A DNA stretch of 64,000 bases, from assembly GCA_023715185.1 (NCBI GenBank), contig JAMCAN010000004.1, forward strand, positions 62,001 through 126,000, read 5' to 3'. Below are positions 50,261-58,909 of the stretch, one piece after another. The stretch is from Planococcus sp. MER TA 32b (GTDB taxonomy: Bacteria > Bacillota > Bacilli > Bacillales_A > Planococcaceae). The position numbers and the translations under genes were made by a program. How positions within the stretch are numbered: the stretch's first letter is position 1; every line of letters begins with the position of its first letter. The notes under the pieces are model-generated. The model ran no database searches, had not been told where the DNA came from, and saw only the letters and a program-made list of their open reading frames with translations.

Positions 50261-51757
50261 ATGAAAAAAGTTACCAATGTTTTTTGGATAGCACTTGCGC
50301 TTGTGCTGCTTGCAGTCGCATATGGAGCGCTGGCACCGGAAAACTTTGCGGAAGTCACAGGAAATATTGAAGGATTCCTGACTACTTCATTCGGCTGGTA
50401 TTATTTATTGATCGTTTCAGTCATGGTTCTATTCTGTCTGTTCTTCCTGGTCAGTCCGATGGGACAGATCAAATTGGGGAAAGACACCGATAAACCCGAA
50501 TTTTCATTTGCTACATGGGTTGCCATGCTCTTTTCAGCGGGCATGGGGATCGGGCTTGTATTCTGGGGAGCGGCTGAACCGCTGTCCCACTTTGCAATCG
50601 ATCCGGCTACAGCGGATCCAGGAACGGCTGAAGCATTCCGTGAATCGATGCGGTTCACATTCTTCCATTGGGGAATCCACGCTTGGGCGATTTACGCAGT
50701 TGTGGCATTGCCGCTTGCTTATTTCCAATTCCGGAAAGGGGAGCCTGGACTTATTTCAGCCACTTTAAAACCGCTGTTTGGCGACCGGATGAACGGTCCG
50801 CTTGGCATACTTGTTGATGTCATTGCCGTTTTCGCTACAGCGGTCGGTGTTGCGACAACATTAGGTTTCGGGACGATCCAGATCAATGAAGGACTGGCTT
50901 TCCTGTTTGATGGAATCCCAGGCGACAACTTCGTGGTACAGATGATCATCATTGCGGTGGTGACGATCTTATTCATGATTTCCGCTTGGAGCGGATTGAG
51001 TAAAGGGATCAAGTACTTATCGAACACCAACATGGTGCTTGCGGTCAGTTTACTTGTACTGGTCATCATTTTGGGGCCGACTTTGCTGATTCTGAATATG
51101 TTCACCGAAAGCCTTGGTGCGTATTTCCAGAACCTAGTGAAAATGAGTTTCCGCGCAGCGCCGATTGATGGAGAGAACCGGGCGTGGATCGACGGCTGGA
51201 CCATCTTCTATTGGGCATGGTGGATTTCCTGGGCGCCGTTCGTGGGAATCTTTATCGCACGTGTTTCCAAAGGACGAACCATCCGCCAATTCCTGTTCGG
51301 TGTATTGATGATTCCCACGCTGATCAGTTTCATCTGGTTTGCGGCATTCGGATCTACCGCTATTGATGTGCAAAACAGCGGAGTCGATTTAACAGGATTG
51401 TTGACTTCAGAAGTCCTGTTCGGTGTATTCAATGAAATACCGCTGGGCGTTGTCCTATCGATCATCGCCATTCTACTGGTGACGACTTTCTTCATTACAT
51501 CTGCCGATTCCGCGACATTCGTTTTGGGGATGCAGACAACGAACGGTTCATTGCATCCTGCAAATGCCGTCAAATTGACATGGGGAGTCGCGCAGTCTTC
51601 GATTGCGGTCATCCTGCTGTCAGCGGGTGGACTGGATGCGCTTCAGACAGCATTGATCATTTCGGCATTCCCATTCTCCTTTATCATGTTATTGATGATG
51701 GGCTCGTTCTACAAAGCATTGAACATGGAATACAAAGCAATAAAACGGAAACGATAA
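50261..51757 (+). CDS. BCCT family osmolyte transporter (glycine betaine/choline type)
   Basis: The 498-residue protein shows the twelve-helix BCCT pattern, including [21 protein letters not shown] and the substrate-site signature [27 protein letters not shown]. These sodium-coupled carriers import glycine betaine, choline or related compatible solutes. It is close to OpuD, but substrate preference cannot be read. Tryptophans of the signature WAWWISW form the aromatic cage. The ATG follows AAAGGGGGAAG. A terminator follows. Confidence 0.93.
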   Translation: MKKVTNVFWIALALVLLAVAYGALAPENFAEVTGNIEGFLTTSFGWYYLLIVSVMVLFCLFFLVSPMGQIKLGKDTDKPEFSFATWVAMLFSAGMGIGLVFWGAAEPLSHFAIDPATADPGTAEAFRESMRFTFFHWGIHAWAIYAVVALPLAYFQFRKGEPGLISATLKPLFGDRMNGPLGILVDVIAVFATAVGVATTLGFGTIQINEGLAFLFDGIPGDNFVVQMIIIAVVTILFMISAWSGLSKGIKYLSNTNMVLAVSLLVLVIILGPTLLILNMFTESLGAYFQNLVKMSFRAAPIDGENRAWIDGWTIFYWAWWISWAPFVGIFIARVSKGRTIRQFLFGVLMIPTLISFIWFAAFGSTAIDVQNSGVDLTGLLTSEVLFGVFNEIPLGVVLSIIAILLVTTFFITSADSATFVLGMQTTNGSLHPANAVKLTWGVAQSSIAVILLSAGGLDALQTALIISAFPFSFIMLLMMGSFYKALNMEYKAIKRKR

Positions 51758-51815
51758 GGAGAAACTTCTTTCGATGGGGAATTCCCATCAAGTGTTAGTT
51801 GATCCAATCGGGATA

Positions 51816-51841
51816 AAACCGCCGGACAGGCGGTTTTTTTC
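51816..51841 (+). terminator. Terminator of the BCCT transporter gene
   Basis: AAACCGCC pairs with GGCGGTTT around GGACA and is followed by Ts. Confidence 0.88.
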
Positions 51842-51895
51842 TGTTTAAGAGCGTATAATGGTTTATGGGATCAATTGAATGGAGGAATAATTTTT

Positions 51896-52771
51896 ATGGA
51901 AAAACCGCACGTATTATTGGTTGATGGAATGGCTTTATTGTTCCGTTCCTTCTTCGCGACTTCAGCAGTCGGCCAGTATTTCAGAACAACTGACGGACTT
52001 GCGACCAATGGCGTCCAAGGATTCACCCGCCACGTACTTGCTGCTAAGACCATGATGAAACCGACACATATGGCTGTATGCTGGGACATGGGTGCCCACA
52101 CTTTCCGTACGGATATGTTCGACGGATATAAAGCGAACCGTCCGGCGCCGCCGGAAGATATGCTGCATCAATTCGATATGGCGAAAAACGTCTCAGAGCA
52201 ATTGGGTTGGCAGAATTTCGGGGAAGCGGGGATTGAAGCGGATGATTTTATCGGCTCCTTCACGAAACAGTGGGAAGACAAAGTCGATTTCACTATCATT
52301 ACAGGCGACAAAGATATGCTTCAGCTGCTCAAGCCTTCAGTGAAAATCGCATTCATGAAAAAAGGTTTCCATATATATGATGTCTACACCGATGACCGCT
52401 TCAGGGAAGAGTACGGCATAGAGCCGAACCAGTTTTCGGACGTTAAAGCGTTTATGGGAGACGCGAGCGACGGCTACCCGGGAGTCAAAGGAATCGGACC
52501 GAAGACAGCATTGCAGCTTATCCAGAAATATGGTTCAACTGACGGGGTTCTTGCGGCGATTGATGAGCTGAAACCGGCACAAAAGAAAAAGATAGAAGAA
52601 AACAAAGAGATGCTTCTCCTATCCAAAGAACTTGCCGTGATTAAATGTGATATTGAGCTCGATATTCCGCTGGAAAAAATAGAAGTTCCGCAATATACCG
52701 CAGAACATATCCGCATCTGCGAAGATCAGCAATTGAACTTATTGGCCAGGCAGTTGGAAAAGAGTTTGTAA
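51896..52771 (+). CDS. 5'-3' exonuclease, YpcP/ExoA-like flap nuclease
   Basis: The 291-residue protein is a free-standing homologue of the DNA polymerase I 5' nuclease domain. It has LLVDGMALLFRSFFA at the N-terminus, acidic metal ligands in EAGIEADDFIGS and ITGDKDMLQLL, and the helix-hairpin-helix GVKGIGPKTALQLIQKYGS. B. subtilis YpcP has this role in RNA primer removal. The ATG at 51896 follows GGAGG; a more upstream ATG at 51875 lacks a site. It ends before the next repeat block. Confidence 0.92.
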   Translation: MEKPHVLLVDGMALLFRSFFATSAVGQYFRTTDGLATNGVQGFTRHVLAAKTMMKPTHMAVCWDMGAHTFRTDMFDGYKANRPAPPEDMLHQFDMAKNVSEQLGWQNFGEAGIEADDFIGSFTKQWEDKVDFTIITGDKDMLQLLKPSVKIAFMKKGFHIYDVYTDDRFREEYGIEPNQFSDVKAFMGDASDGYPGVKGIGPKTALQLIQKYGSTDGVLAAIDELKPAQKKKIEENKEMLLLSKELAVIKCDIELDIPLEKIEVPQYTAEHIRICEDQQLNLLARQLEKSL

Positions 52772-52799
52772 GCTATCGAGAAGCATTGTCTGTTAATAT

Positions 52800-52880
52800 C
52801 ATTTCGCTGCATATCGTTTAATGTCTCGAAGCTATCGCAGCGATGCAGGAGCATATCTTTGCCCTTCACCGCCTAGCGCT
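52800..52880 (-). repeat. Module B repeat, shortened copy
   Basis: The reverse complement starts GCGCTAGGCGGTGAAGGGCAAAGAT and continues GCTCCTGCATCGCT, matching the first 60 bases of the element at 19475. The rest of that element is missing. Confidence 0.65.
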
Positions 52881-52965
52881 TCATTCTGGTTTCATGCAGA
52901 AACAATATGAACATCTTTTTACTTATATCAACTTATTATGCAACTCCATTTAGAGTAGGAAAATA

Positions 52966-53205
52966 GAGATATGGAACAAAACAGCGAAGACTCCCAGGTG
53001 AGCAGAAACGGAGTTGGCTTTCCAACTCCGTTTCGATCGAAGTGTTGAGATCCACTCGGGCGAAGTGGAACGAGTCCGAGTTAGCTCAGCGCAAGCCACC
53101 AGGAAAGACTTGGCCGAAGGAAGTTCGGCCGGGTCTTTGCGACGAAGCTAGCGAAGCGATGCAGGAGCACCTGTTTTCGCGGAGCTGTTTTGTGCAATAT
53201 TGGTT
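52966..53205 (-). repeat. Module A repeat, copy 4 (long variant)
   Basis: It starts GATATGGAACAAAACAGC, is nearly identical to the copy at 29397 for about 120 bases including the AAACGGAGTTGG hairpin (53006-53033), then carries an extra hairpin (53105-53137) and the motif TTTGCGACGAAGC. It ends GCTGTTTTGTGCAATATTGG. No gene is visible from 52772 to 53232. Confidence 0.8.
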
Positions 53206-53227
53206 TCTATGTTATTTCTAACAAATA

Positions 53228-53260
53228 AAAAATCATCCCGATTTTCGCGGGATGATTTTT
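53228..53260. terminator. Terminator overlapping the end of the C39-like gene
   Basis: A perfect 13-bp stem AAAAATCATCCCG/CGGGATGATTTTT includes the last codons and the stop of the minus-strand gene. Confidence 0.85.
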
Positions 53261-53748
53261 ACAAAACTCAATACAGAACGATGTTCATTATAGGAAACTG
53301 TCCGGATTTTACTCGGGCGGTTTCTTTTTCCGTTGTCATGGAAATAGAGGATAACATCCCCGTCTTTGTCTTCAAATCCGATGAGCGGCACCCAGTGGTA
53401 ATTGAACAACGGCTTTGAAAACCAGCGGAATGTGAAATAGCGGTCGAATTTCATCGCCAGCGGTCTGCCATTCCGCAGTTCCCGTTTTACTTCGGAAAGG
53501 GAGCGCGTTTTTTGGATGGCGTATTGGCTGCCGGCGATCTTGCGGAAGTTCCGCACAAGCCTCCAGGTAAAGAGGCCGATCGGAGTAGTGCCCAGTAACC
53601 GGTATACGTCGTTGATGGCCAGTGATGCATTTTCGTGGTAGTTGAAAATGGCGGCTGCTGTGACAGGGCCACAGGCAGATCCGCGCTTTCGGCTGTCAAC
53701 CGCTTCATCGTATTGGGACATTCCTTTGAACGGAAGAAGGATTTTCAA
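53233..53748 (-). CDS. C39-like papain-fold cysteine peptidase family protein
   Basis: The 171-residue protein fits the peptidase_C39-like fold: Cys26 in GSACGPVTAAAIFNY, His118 in FNYHWVPLIGFED and Asp138 in FHDNG form a plausible triad. There is no signal peptide and no transporter domain, so it is not a bacteriocin exporter by itself; the target is unknown. Translation starts at TTG, with TGGAGG seven bases upstream. It is downstream of the STAS gene on the same strand with a 27-base gap, so they could be co-transcribed. Confidence 0.75.
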   Translation of the reverse strand: MKILLPFKGMSQYDEAVDSRKRGSACGPVTAAAIFNYHENASLAINDVYRLLGTTPIGLFTWRLVRNFRKIAGSQYAIQKTRSLSEVKRELRNGRPLAMKFDRYFTFRWFSKPLFNYHWVPLIGFEDKDGDVILYFHDNGKRNRPSKIRTVSYNEHRSVLSFVKIIPRKSG

Positions 53749-53775
53749 GACGGTAGCCTCCAGACAGAGCTTAGA

Positions 53776-54240
53776 TCAGTTAGAAGAAATGCTTTCTTTC
53801 TTTTCATCAAGCAATTCTTTTAATGCAGCACGGAAGGTCTGATAAACTTCGAGTTCCACTTGAATGCCGGCGTGCACAATCTCTCGGACGAAGCGCGGAT
53901 TAAATCCAACATAGATCGGTCGCAGCCCCATTAATTTCAAGGCACTGTTCAACGCCGTCAGCTCATTTGCCAGTTCGTTATAATCGAAAGTCTGAATATC
54001 TTCGGACTGGACACCTGTAAAGTCAAAAATGACGCATTCCGTTTCGCGGTGGTCGCCTGCGTGCTGCAATGCTTTGCTGCGAATCAACTCGAAGCGCTCG
54101 CTTGATATAAGCCCGGCAATCGGCATTAAAATCGTTTTCGGAACGATTGATGGGATGATTGGGGCAGACATATTTTTGATGACCATCTCATAATATTTTA
54201 CAAGATCTTTTAATTCACTTATTTCTTTTTGGGGATCCAT
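53776..54240 (-). CDS. STAS domain protein, RsbR-paralogue-like
   Basis: The 154-residue protein has a short N-terminal helix (EISELKDLVKYYEMVIKNMSAPIIPS) leading into a STAS domain: KTILMPIAGLISSERFELIRSKAL, ECVIFDFTGVQSEDIQTFDYNELANEL, and GLRPIYVGFNPRFVREI. This layout resembles the C-terminal part of RsbR stressosome proteins, and the threonine in DFTGV is where RsbR is phosphorylated. The globin-like N-terminal sensor of RsbR is missing. A role in sigma-B signalling is inferred. The ATG follows GAGGTG. Confidence 0.78.
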   Translation of the reverse strand: MDPQKEISELKDLVKYYEMVIKNMSAPIIPSIVPKTILMPIAGLISSERFELIRSKALQHAGDHRETECVIFDFTGVQSEDIQTFDYNELANELTALNSALKLMGLRPIYVGFNPRFVREIVHAGIQVELEVYQTFRAALKELLDEKKESISSN

Positions 54241-54394
54241 GGTGACACCTCATTAAATTTGGTAATTACAGTATACAATATTAGGGGCAGAAGTGCCCGT
54301 GAAGATATAAAAACTGATTGGCTGCCATGAACCTTAAACAACATGTACATTACCGAATAATCCAGGTCAGAAGATATCAAAGCCTTTTAAGCAA

Positions 54395-54423
54395 TAAAAA
54401 AGGAACAGGCGTGAGCCTATTCC
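54395..54423 (-). terminator. Terminator of the thioredoxin-like gene
   Basis: On the minus strand GGAATAGGC pairs with GCCTGTTCC (one G-T) around TCAC, followed by six Ts. It overlaps the stop codon. Confidence 0.8.
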
Positions 54424-54737
54424 GGTTGGTTCGCTAGAAAGTCAGTGACATCTTCAGGCGATTTCGCGTTTGCACTGTGAAGATGCGCGGTTTTTTCGCC
54501 GTTTTTGAAAATCAGCAGGCTTGGGATGCCCATGACTTCATATTTATCGGCGATTTCCGGCAATTCATCACGGTTCAAATCAAACCACTGGTATTTATTG
54601 TACTCGGCGACGATGGGATCGATGAACATATCCATGCGTGTGCAATCGGGACACCATCCAGCCTGGAATTTGACGATTACGGGCTCATCGCCTGCAATTG
54701 CTTGTTGGAATTCTTCATCGGTTGTTAGGGATTTCAT
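54417..54737 (-). CDS. Thioredoxin family protein
   Basis: The 106-residue thioredoxin-fold protein has the redox motif CPDC in VIVKFQAGWCPDCTRMDMF and the cis-proline in MGIPSLLIFKNG. The CPDC active site differs from the CGPC of classical thioredoxin, so it may have a different redox potential or partner. It has no signal peptide. The ATG follows AGGAGG. It is monocistronic with its own terminator. Confidence 0.88.
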   Translation of the reverse strand: MKSLTTDEEFQQAIAGDEPVIVKFQAGWCPDCTRMDMFIDPIVAEYNKYQWFDLNRDELPEIADKYEVMGIPSLLIFKNGEKTAHLHSANAKSPEDVTDFLANQPE

Positions 54738-54969
54738 AAATTTTTCCTCCTGTTGTTTCTATTATAAGTAAGAAATGAATTGATGGATGATAAGATCATG
54801 ACCAAAATCAGTTCATTGACTCAACTTTTATAGTGTACCGTTCATAAGCATTTTCGAAAAGAAAAGAAACTTATCGCATAAAAAAATTGAGGATTAAATA
54901 TTGCGAAAAAAAGGAAAATAACTTACACTTATGGATATAGAGAACGTTCTATTTTTTTTAGCTTAAAAA

Positions 54970-54987
54970 TGAATGAGGATTCATTCA
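54970..54987 (+). promoter_or_regulatory. FadR operator of fadNAE
   Basis: TGAATGA-GGAT-TCATTCA is a perfect 7+7 palindrome with a 4-base spacer and fits the FadR box of B. subtilis (TGAATGA-N4-TCATTCA). It lies 24 bases before the fadN start. Long-chain acyl-CoA releases FadR and induces beta-oxidation. Confidence 0.88.
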
Positions 54988-55010
54988 AAAATTATGAGGA
55001 GGGTTTGCTA

Positions 55011-57395
55011 GTGGCATACCAAATAAGAAAAGCAGCGGTAATCGGATCCGGAGTAATGGGATCAGGGATTGCGGCGCATCTTGCAAACATAGGAATTCCA
55101 GTATTATTACTAGACATAGTTCCGCGTGAAGTGACGGAAGCGGAACAGGCGAAAGGCCTGACGCTTGAAGATCATGAAGTTCGCAACCGTATCGTAGCAA
55201 CTTCAATCCAGAAATTACTGAAACAGAAACCGGCTCCTCTGACAGCCAAAAAGAATTTAGACCTTATCACACCAGGAAACCTTGAAGACGATCTGGAAAA
55301 ACTTGCGGACGTTGACTGGATCGTTGAAGTAATCGTTGAAAATCTTGATGTAAAAAAATCTTTGTATGAAAAAATCGATGCCGTGAGAAAACCTGGCACA
55401 ATCGTTTCTTCGAACACTTCAGGAATCTCAATCGATGCGATGGCTGAAGGCCGTTCAGAAGATTTCAGCGAGCATTTCCTGGGCACGCATTTCTTCAACC
55501 CGCCTCGCTACCTGAAACTTCTGGAAGTGATTCCAACGGCATCTACTGCACCTGAAGTTGTCGAGTTTATGACCGCTTTCGGCGAAGATGTTCTTGGCAA
55601 AGGCGTAGTTATCGCAAAAGATACACCTAACTTTATCGCAAACCGCATCGGCACTTATGGTTTATTGGTTACACTTCGTGAAATGCAGAACCGCGGCTAT
55701 TCCATCGGTGAAGTGGATTCCGTGACCGGACCTTTAATCGGGCGTCCGAAATCGGCGACTTTCCGCACACTGGATGTAGTTGGCCTCGATACCTTCATGC
55801 ATGTGGCGAAGAACGTCTACGATAAGACCGAAGGCGAAGAGCAAAAAGTGTTTGAAGCTCCTGGATTCATGAAAAAAATGGTTGAGAACGGATGGATCGG
55901 TGCTAAATCCGGCCAAGGTTTCTTCCTTAAAAAAGACAAGGAAATCCTTGAACTGGATCCTGAAACGTTGGAATACCGCCCAGCCGGCAAATTGAAAACG
56001 CCTTCACAGGAAATGGCCAAAGCGCAGAAAGGTTTTTCTGCGAAGATGAAAACACTTGTGTACGCGGATGACCGCACAGGTGAATTATTATGGAACATCC
56101 TGGCTCCGGTTCTACGCTACTCAGCCCAGTTGAATGGCGAAATCGCAGATGACATCGTCTCGATCGACAACGCCATGAAGTGGGGCTTCGGCTGGAACCA
56201 GGGACCATTCGAAATCTGGGATGCCATCGGCGTACAGAAATCCATTGCAAAAATGAAAGAAGAAGGACATGATGTCCCTGCTTTCGCACAAAGCCTGCTC
56301 GACAGCGGCAGCGAAACCTTCTACAAGGAAGTTGACGGCGACCTTCATTTCTTCAATGGTTCAGATTACGAAGCTGTTCCGGTCAATGAAAAAGTGATCG
56401 ACTTGAAACGCTATAAGAAAAAACATGGTGTCATCAAATCGAACTCAGGTGCGAGCCTGATCGACCTTGGAGACGGCATTGCGCTTCTTGAGTTCCACTC
56501 ACAGTCAAATGCAATCGGCCTCGATATCATGCAGATGATCAATTTTGCGATTGATGAAGTCGAGAAGAATTACAAAGGTCTTGTTATCGGCAACCAGGGC
56601 AAGAATTTCTGCGTCGGTGCAAACCTGGGCATGATTTTGATGGAAGCTCAGGATGATAATATCTTTGAACTTGATTTCACGATCAAAACATTCCAGAACG
56701 CGATGATGAAAATCAAATACAGCTCAAAACCTGTAGTAGCTGCACCGTTTGGAATGGCGCTTGGCGGCGGAGCAGAAGTGGCTCTTCCGGCTGCACATAT
56801 TCAGGCATCAATGGAAACTTATATGGGCTTGGTTGAAGCAGGCGTCGGACTGATTCCTGGCGGCGGCGGAAACAAGGAACTTTATATGAAGCACTTGAAA
56901 GGCATGCCGAATGGCATCGAATTCGACTTGCAGAATGTTGCGAGCAAAGTTTTCGAATCGATCGCGATGGCAAAAGTTTCGACTTCTGCGGAAGAAGCGC
57001 GTGAAAATAACTTCCTGAACTTCGTGGATGGGATCAGCGTCAACAGTGACCACCTGATCTATGACGCAAAGCAGGCGGCATTGTCCTTGTATGAAAATGG
57101 CTACCAGGCGCCTAAACGCGAAAAAGTGCCTGTTACCGGCGAACCGGGATATGCGACTTTATTGCTTGGAGCGGAAGGCATGTTCCTGTCAGGCTATATC
57201 AGCGAATACGATTTGAAAATCGCTCAGAAGTTGGCGTTTGTCCTATCAGGAGGAAAAGTTCCATACGGCACGAAAGTGGATGAGCAGTATTTGCTTGATC
57301 TTGAACGCCAGGCATTCCTGAGCTTAGTGGCGCAGCCGAAGTCACAGCAGCGCATGCAGCACATGCTGGTCAAAGGCAAACCGTTACGCAACTGA
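55011..57395 (+). CDS. fadN: 3-hydroxyacyl-CoA dehydrogenase/enoyl-CoA hydratase FadN
   Basis: The 794-residue bifunctional enzyme carries out the middle steps of fatty-acid beta-oxidation. The N-terminal NAD-binding domain has AAVIGSGVMGSGIAAHLANIG and the dehydrogenase signature around GTHFFNPPRYLKLLEVI; the C-terminal part is a crotonase domain with VGANLGMILMEA and PFGMALGGGAEVALPAAH. The GTG at 55011 follows GAGGAGGG; a more upstream ATG (54969) lies in the FadR operator and is rejected. It heads fadN-fadA-fadE. Confidence 0.95.
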   Translation: MAYQIRKAAVIGSGVMGSGIAAHLANIGIPVLLLDIVPREVTEAEQAKGLTLEDHEVRNRIVATSIQKLLKQKPAPLTAKKNLDLITPGNLEDDLEKLADVDWIVEVIVENLDVKKSLYEKIDAVRKPGTIVSSNTSGISIDAMAEGRSEDFSEHFLGTHFFNPPRYLKLLEVIPTASTAPEVVEFMTAFGEDVLGKGVVIAKDTPNFIANRIGTYGLLVTLREMQNRGYSIGEVDSVTGPLIGRPKSATFRTLDVVGLDTFMHVAKNVYDKTEGEEQKVFEAPGFMKKMVENGWIGAKSGQGFFLKKDKEILELDPETLEYRPAGKLKTPSQEMAKAQKGFSAKMKTLVYADDRTGELLWNILAPVLRYSAQLNGEIADDIVSIDNAMKWGFGWNQGPFEIWDAIGVQKSIAKMKEEGHDVPAFAQSLLDSGSETFYKEVDGDLHFFNGSDYEAVPVNEKVIDLKRYKKKHGVIKSNSGASLIDLGDGIALLEFHSQSNAIGLDIMQMINFAIDEVEKNYKGLVIGNQGKNFCVGANLGMILMEAQDDNIFELDFTIKTFQNAMMKIKYSSKPVVAAPFGMALGGGAEVALPAAHIQASMETYMGLVEAGVGLIPGGGGNKELYMKHLKGMPNGIEFDLQNVASKVFESIAMAKVSTSAEEARENNFLNFVDGISVNSDHLIYDAKQAALSLYENGYQAPKREKVPVTGEPGYATLLLGAEGMFLSGYISEYDLKIAQKLAFVLSGGKVPYGTKVDEQYLLDLERQAFLSLVAQPKSQQRMQHMLVKGKPLRN

Positions 57396-57422
57396 TCCAA
57401 AGATATTAAAGGAGGAAAAAAT

Positions 57423-58598
57423 ATGCGCGAAGCAGTAATCGTGGCCAGTGCCAGAACACCGGTCGGAAAAGCGAAAAAAGGTTCTCTTGCATCGGTGCGC
57501 CCGGATGATTTCGGCGCCCTCGCTGTACGGGAAACATTAAAACGGGCAGGCGGATACGACGGCCCGATAGATGATTTGATCATGGGCTGTGCAATGCCGG
57601 AAGCCGAGCAGGGCATGAACATCGCCCGTAACATCGGAGCGTTGGCAGGTTTGCCGGATACGACACCGGCTGTAACAGTCAACCGCTTCTGTTCTTCAGG
57701 CTTGCAGACAATCGCCTATGCAGCGGAACGCATCATGGTTGGACACGCCGAAGCGATCATCGCCGGCGGTGTCGAATCGATGAGTATGGTGCCAATGATG
57801 GGGAATGTCATCCGTCCAAACGCGAAACTGGCTGAAACAGCCCCTCAGTACTATATGAGCATGGGCCATACAGCTGAACAGGTAGCGACTCAATACGGCG
57901 TCAGCCGTGAAGATCAGGATGCTTTCTCGGTGCGCTCCCATGAAAAAGCGGCAGCTGCCATTGAAAAAGGGCATTTTGATGAAGAAATCGTGCCTGTTGA
58001 AGTCACGAAAAGATATGTTGATGAAAATAATAAATACCAGGAAAAATCATTCATGTTCGAAATGGATGAAGGCGTCCGCCACGGTACGACTGTCCAGACA
58101 TTGAACAAATTGCGCGCAGCTTTCTCGGCACGCGGTTCAGTGACAGCGGGCAACTCTTCACAGACATCCGACGGCGCAGGTGCTTTGCTTGTCATGGAAC
58201 GTGAAAAAGCGGAAGCGCTCGGCCTCAAACCGATTGCGAAATTCCGTTCATTCGCTACAGGCGGCGTGCCGCCGGAAGTTATGGGAATCGGACCGATTGA
58301 AGCGATTCCAAAAGCCTTGAAACTTGCTGGATTGTCGATCAACGACATTGATGTCTGGGAACTGAACGAAGCGTTCGCTTCACAATCACTTGCAGTCATC
58401 AGAAAATTGAACATCGATATCGATAAAGTCAACTTGAACGGCGGAGCAATCGCGCTTGGACACCCACTGGGTGCTACCGGTTCAATCCTGACAATCCGCA
58501 TGCTGAGTGAACTGAAGCGCCAAGGCAAGCAATTCGGCGTAGTCACGATGTGCATCGGCGGAGGAATGGGCGCAGCGGGCGTCTTTGAAATGCTGTAG
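57423..58598 (+). CDS. fadA: Acetyl-CoA C-acyltransferase (3-ketoacyl-CoA thiolase)
   Basis: FadA cleaves 3-ketoacyl-CoA at the end of each beta-oxidation round. The 391-residue thiolase has the acyl-carrying Cys90 in NRFCSSGLQTIA, the histidine in GGAIALGHPLGATG and the second cysteine in TMCIGGGMGAAGVFE. The ATG follows AAAGGAGG. The distance to fadE (311 bases) is unusually long for this operon because two repeat modules lie between. Confidence 0.97.
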   Translation: MREAVIVASARTPVGKAKKGSLASVRPDDFGALAVRETLKRAGGYDGPIDDLIMGCAMPEAEQGMNIARNIGALAGLPDTTPAVTVNRFCSSGLQTIAYAAERIMVGHAEAIIAGGVESMSMVPMMGNVIRPNAKLAETAPQYYMSMGHTAEQVATQYGVSREDQDAFSVRSHEKAAAAIEKGHFDEEIVPVEVTKRYVDENNKYQEKSFMFEMDEGVRHGTTVQTLNKLRAAFSARGSVTAGNSSQTSDGAGALLVMEREKAEALGLKPIAKFRSFATGGVPPEVMGIGPIEAIPKALKLAGLSINDIDVWELNEAFASQSLAVIRKLNIDIDKVNLNGGAIALGHPLGATGSILTIRMLSELKRQGKQFGVVTMCIGGGMGAAGVFEML

Positions 58599-58640
58599 GA
58601 CATATTATAATAAAATTTACTAATTAAACTTTTGTATAAT

Positions 58641-58787
58641 CGATATTCCGCAAAACAGCTTCGAAGACATTAGCCGAAGCTTGCAAGGCTAAGTCTTTGC
58701 GACGAAGCAGCGTAGCGATGCAGGAGCACAATGGTTTTGATTGGGGGCTCGCGCTGGGAGTCTCCGCTGTTTTGCTCCATATCTAAG
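58641..58787 (+). repeat. Module A repeat, copy 5, between fadA and fadE
   Basis: It starts CGATATTCCGCAAAACAGC and ends GCTGTTTTGCTCCATATC, giving the clearest pair of inverted ends. The core has a hairpin at 58664-58697 followed by TTTGCGACGAAGC. It lies inside an operon, unlike the other copies. Confidence 0.82.
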
Positions 58788-58789
58788 CC

Positions 58790-58862
58790 ATTCTTTGCGA
58801 CGAGCAGTGCGCAGGAGCATAATCTTTGCACTGTCCAAAGCGCCGAAACGGTGTATAAAATA
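58790..58862 (-). repeat. Module C repeat, truncated copy
   Basis: The reverse complement reads TATACACCGTTTCGGCGCTTTGGA and later TATGCTCCTGCGCACTGC, matching the start of the 29118 element closely for 65 bases. It adjoins module A on the same side as in the other C-A blocks. Confidence 0.68.
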
Positions 58863-58909
58863 GTTGCTTTTTTATCTCAAAAAGCTTTAAAAAATAGGAG
58901 GAATATAAA

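Noticed and set aside
54901-54960. AGAACGTTCT palindrome upstream of fadN as a LexA box
   Set aside because: The spacing GAAC-GTTC lacks the four central bases of the SOS box; it is probably a chance palindrome.
57914-58603. 229-codon minus-strand frame inside fadA
   Set aside because: Shadow of the thiolase gene; the sense strand has all active-site motifs.
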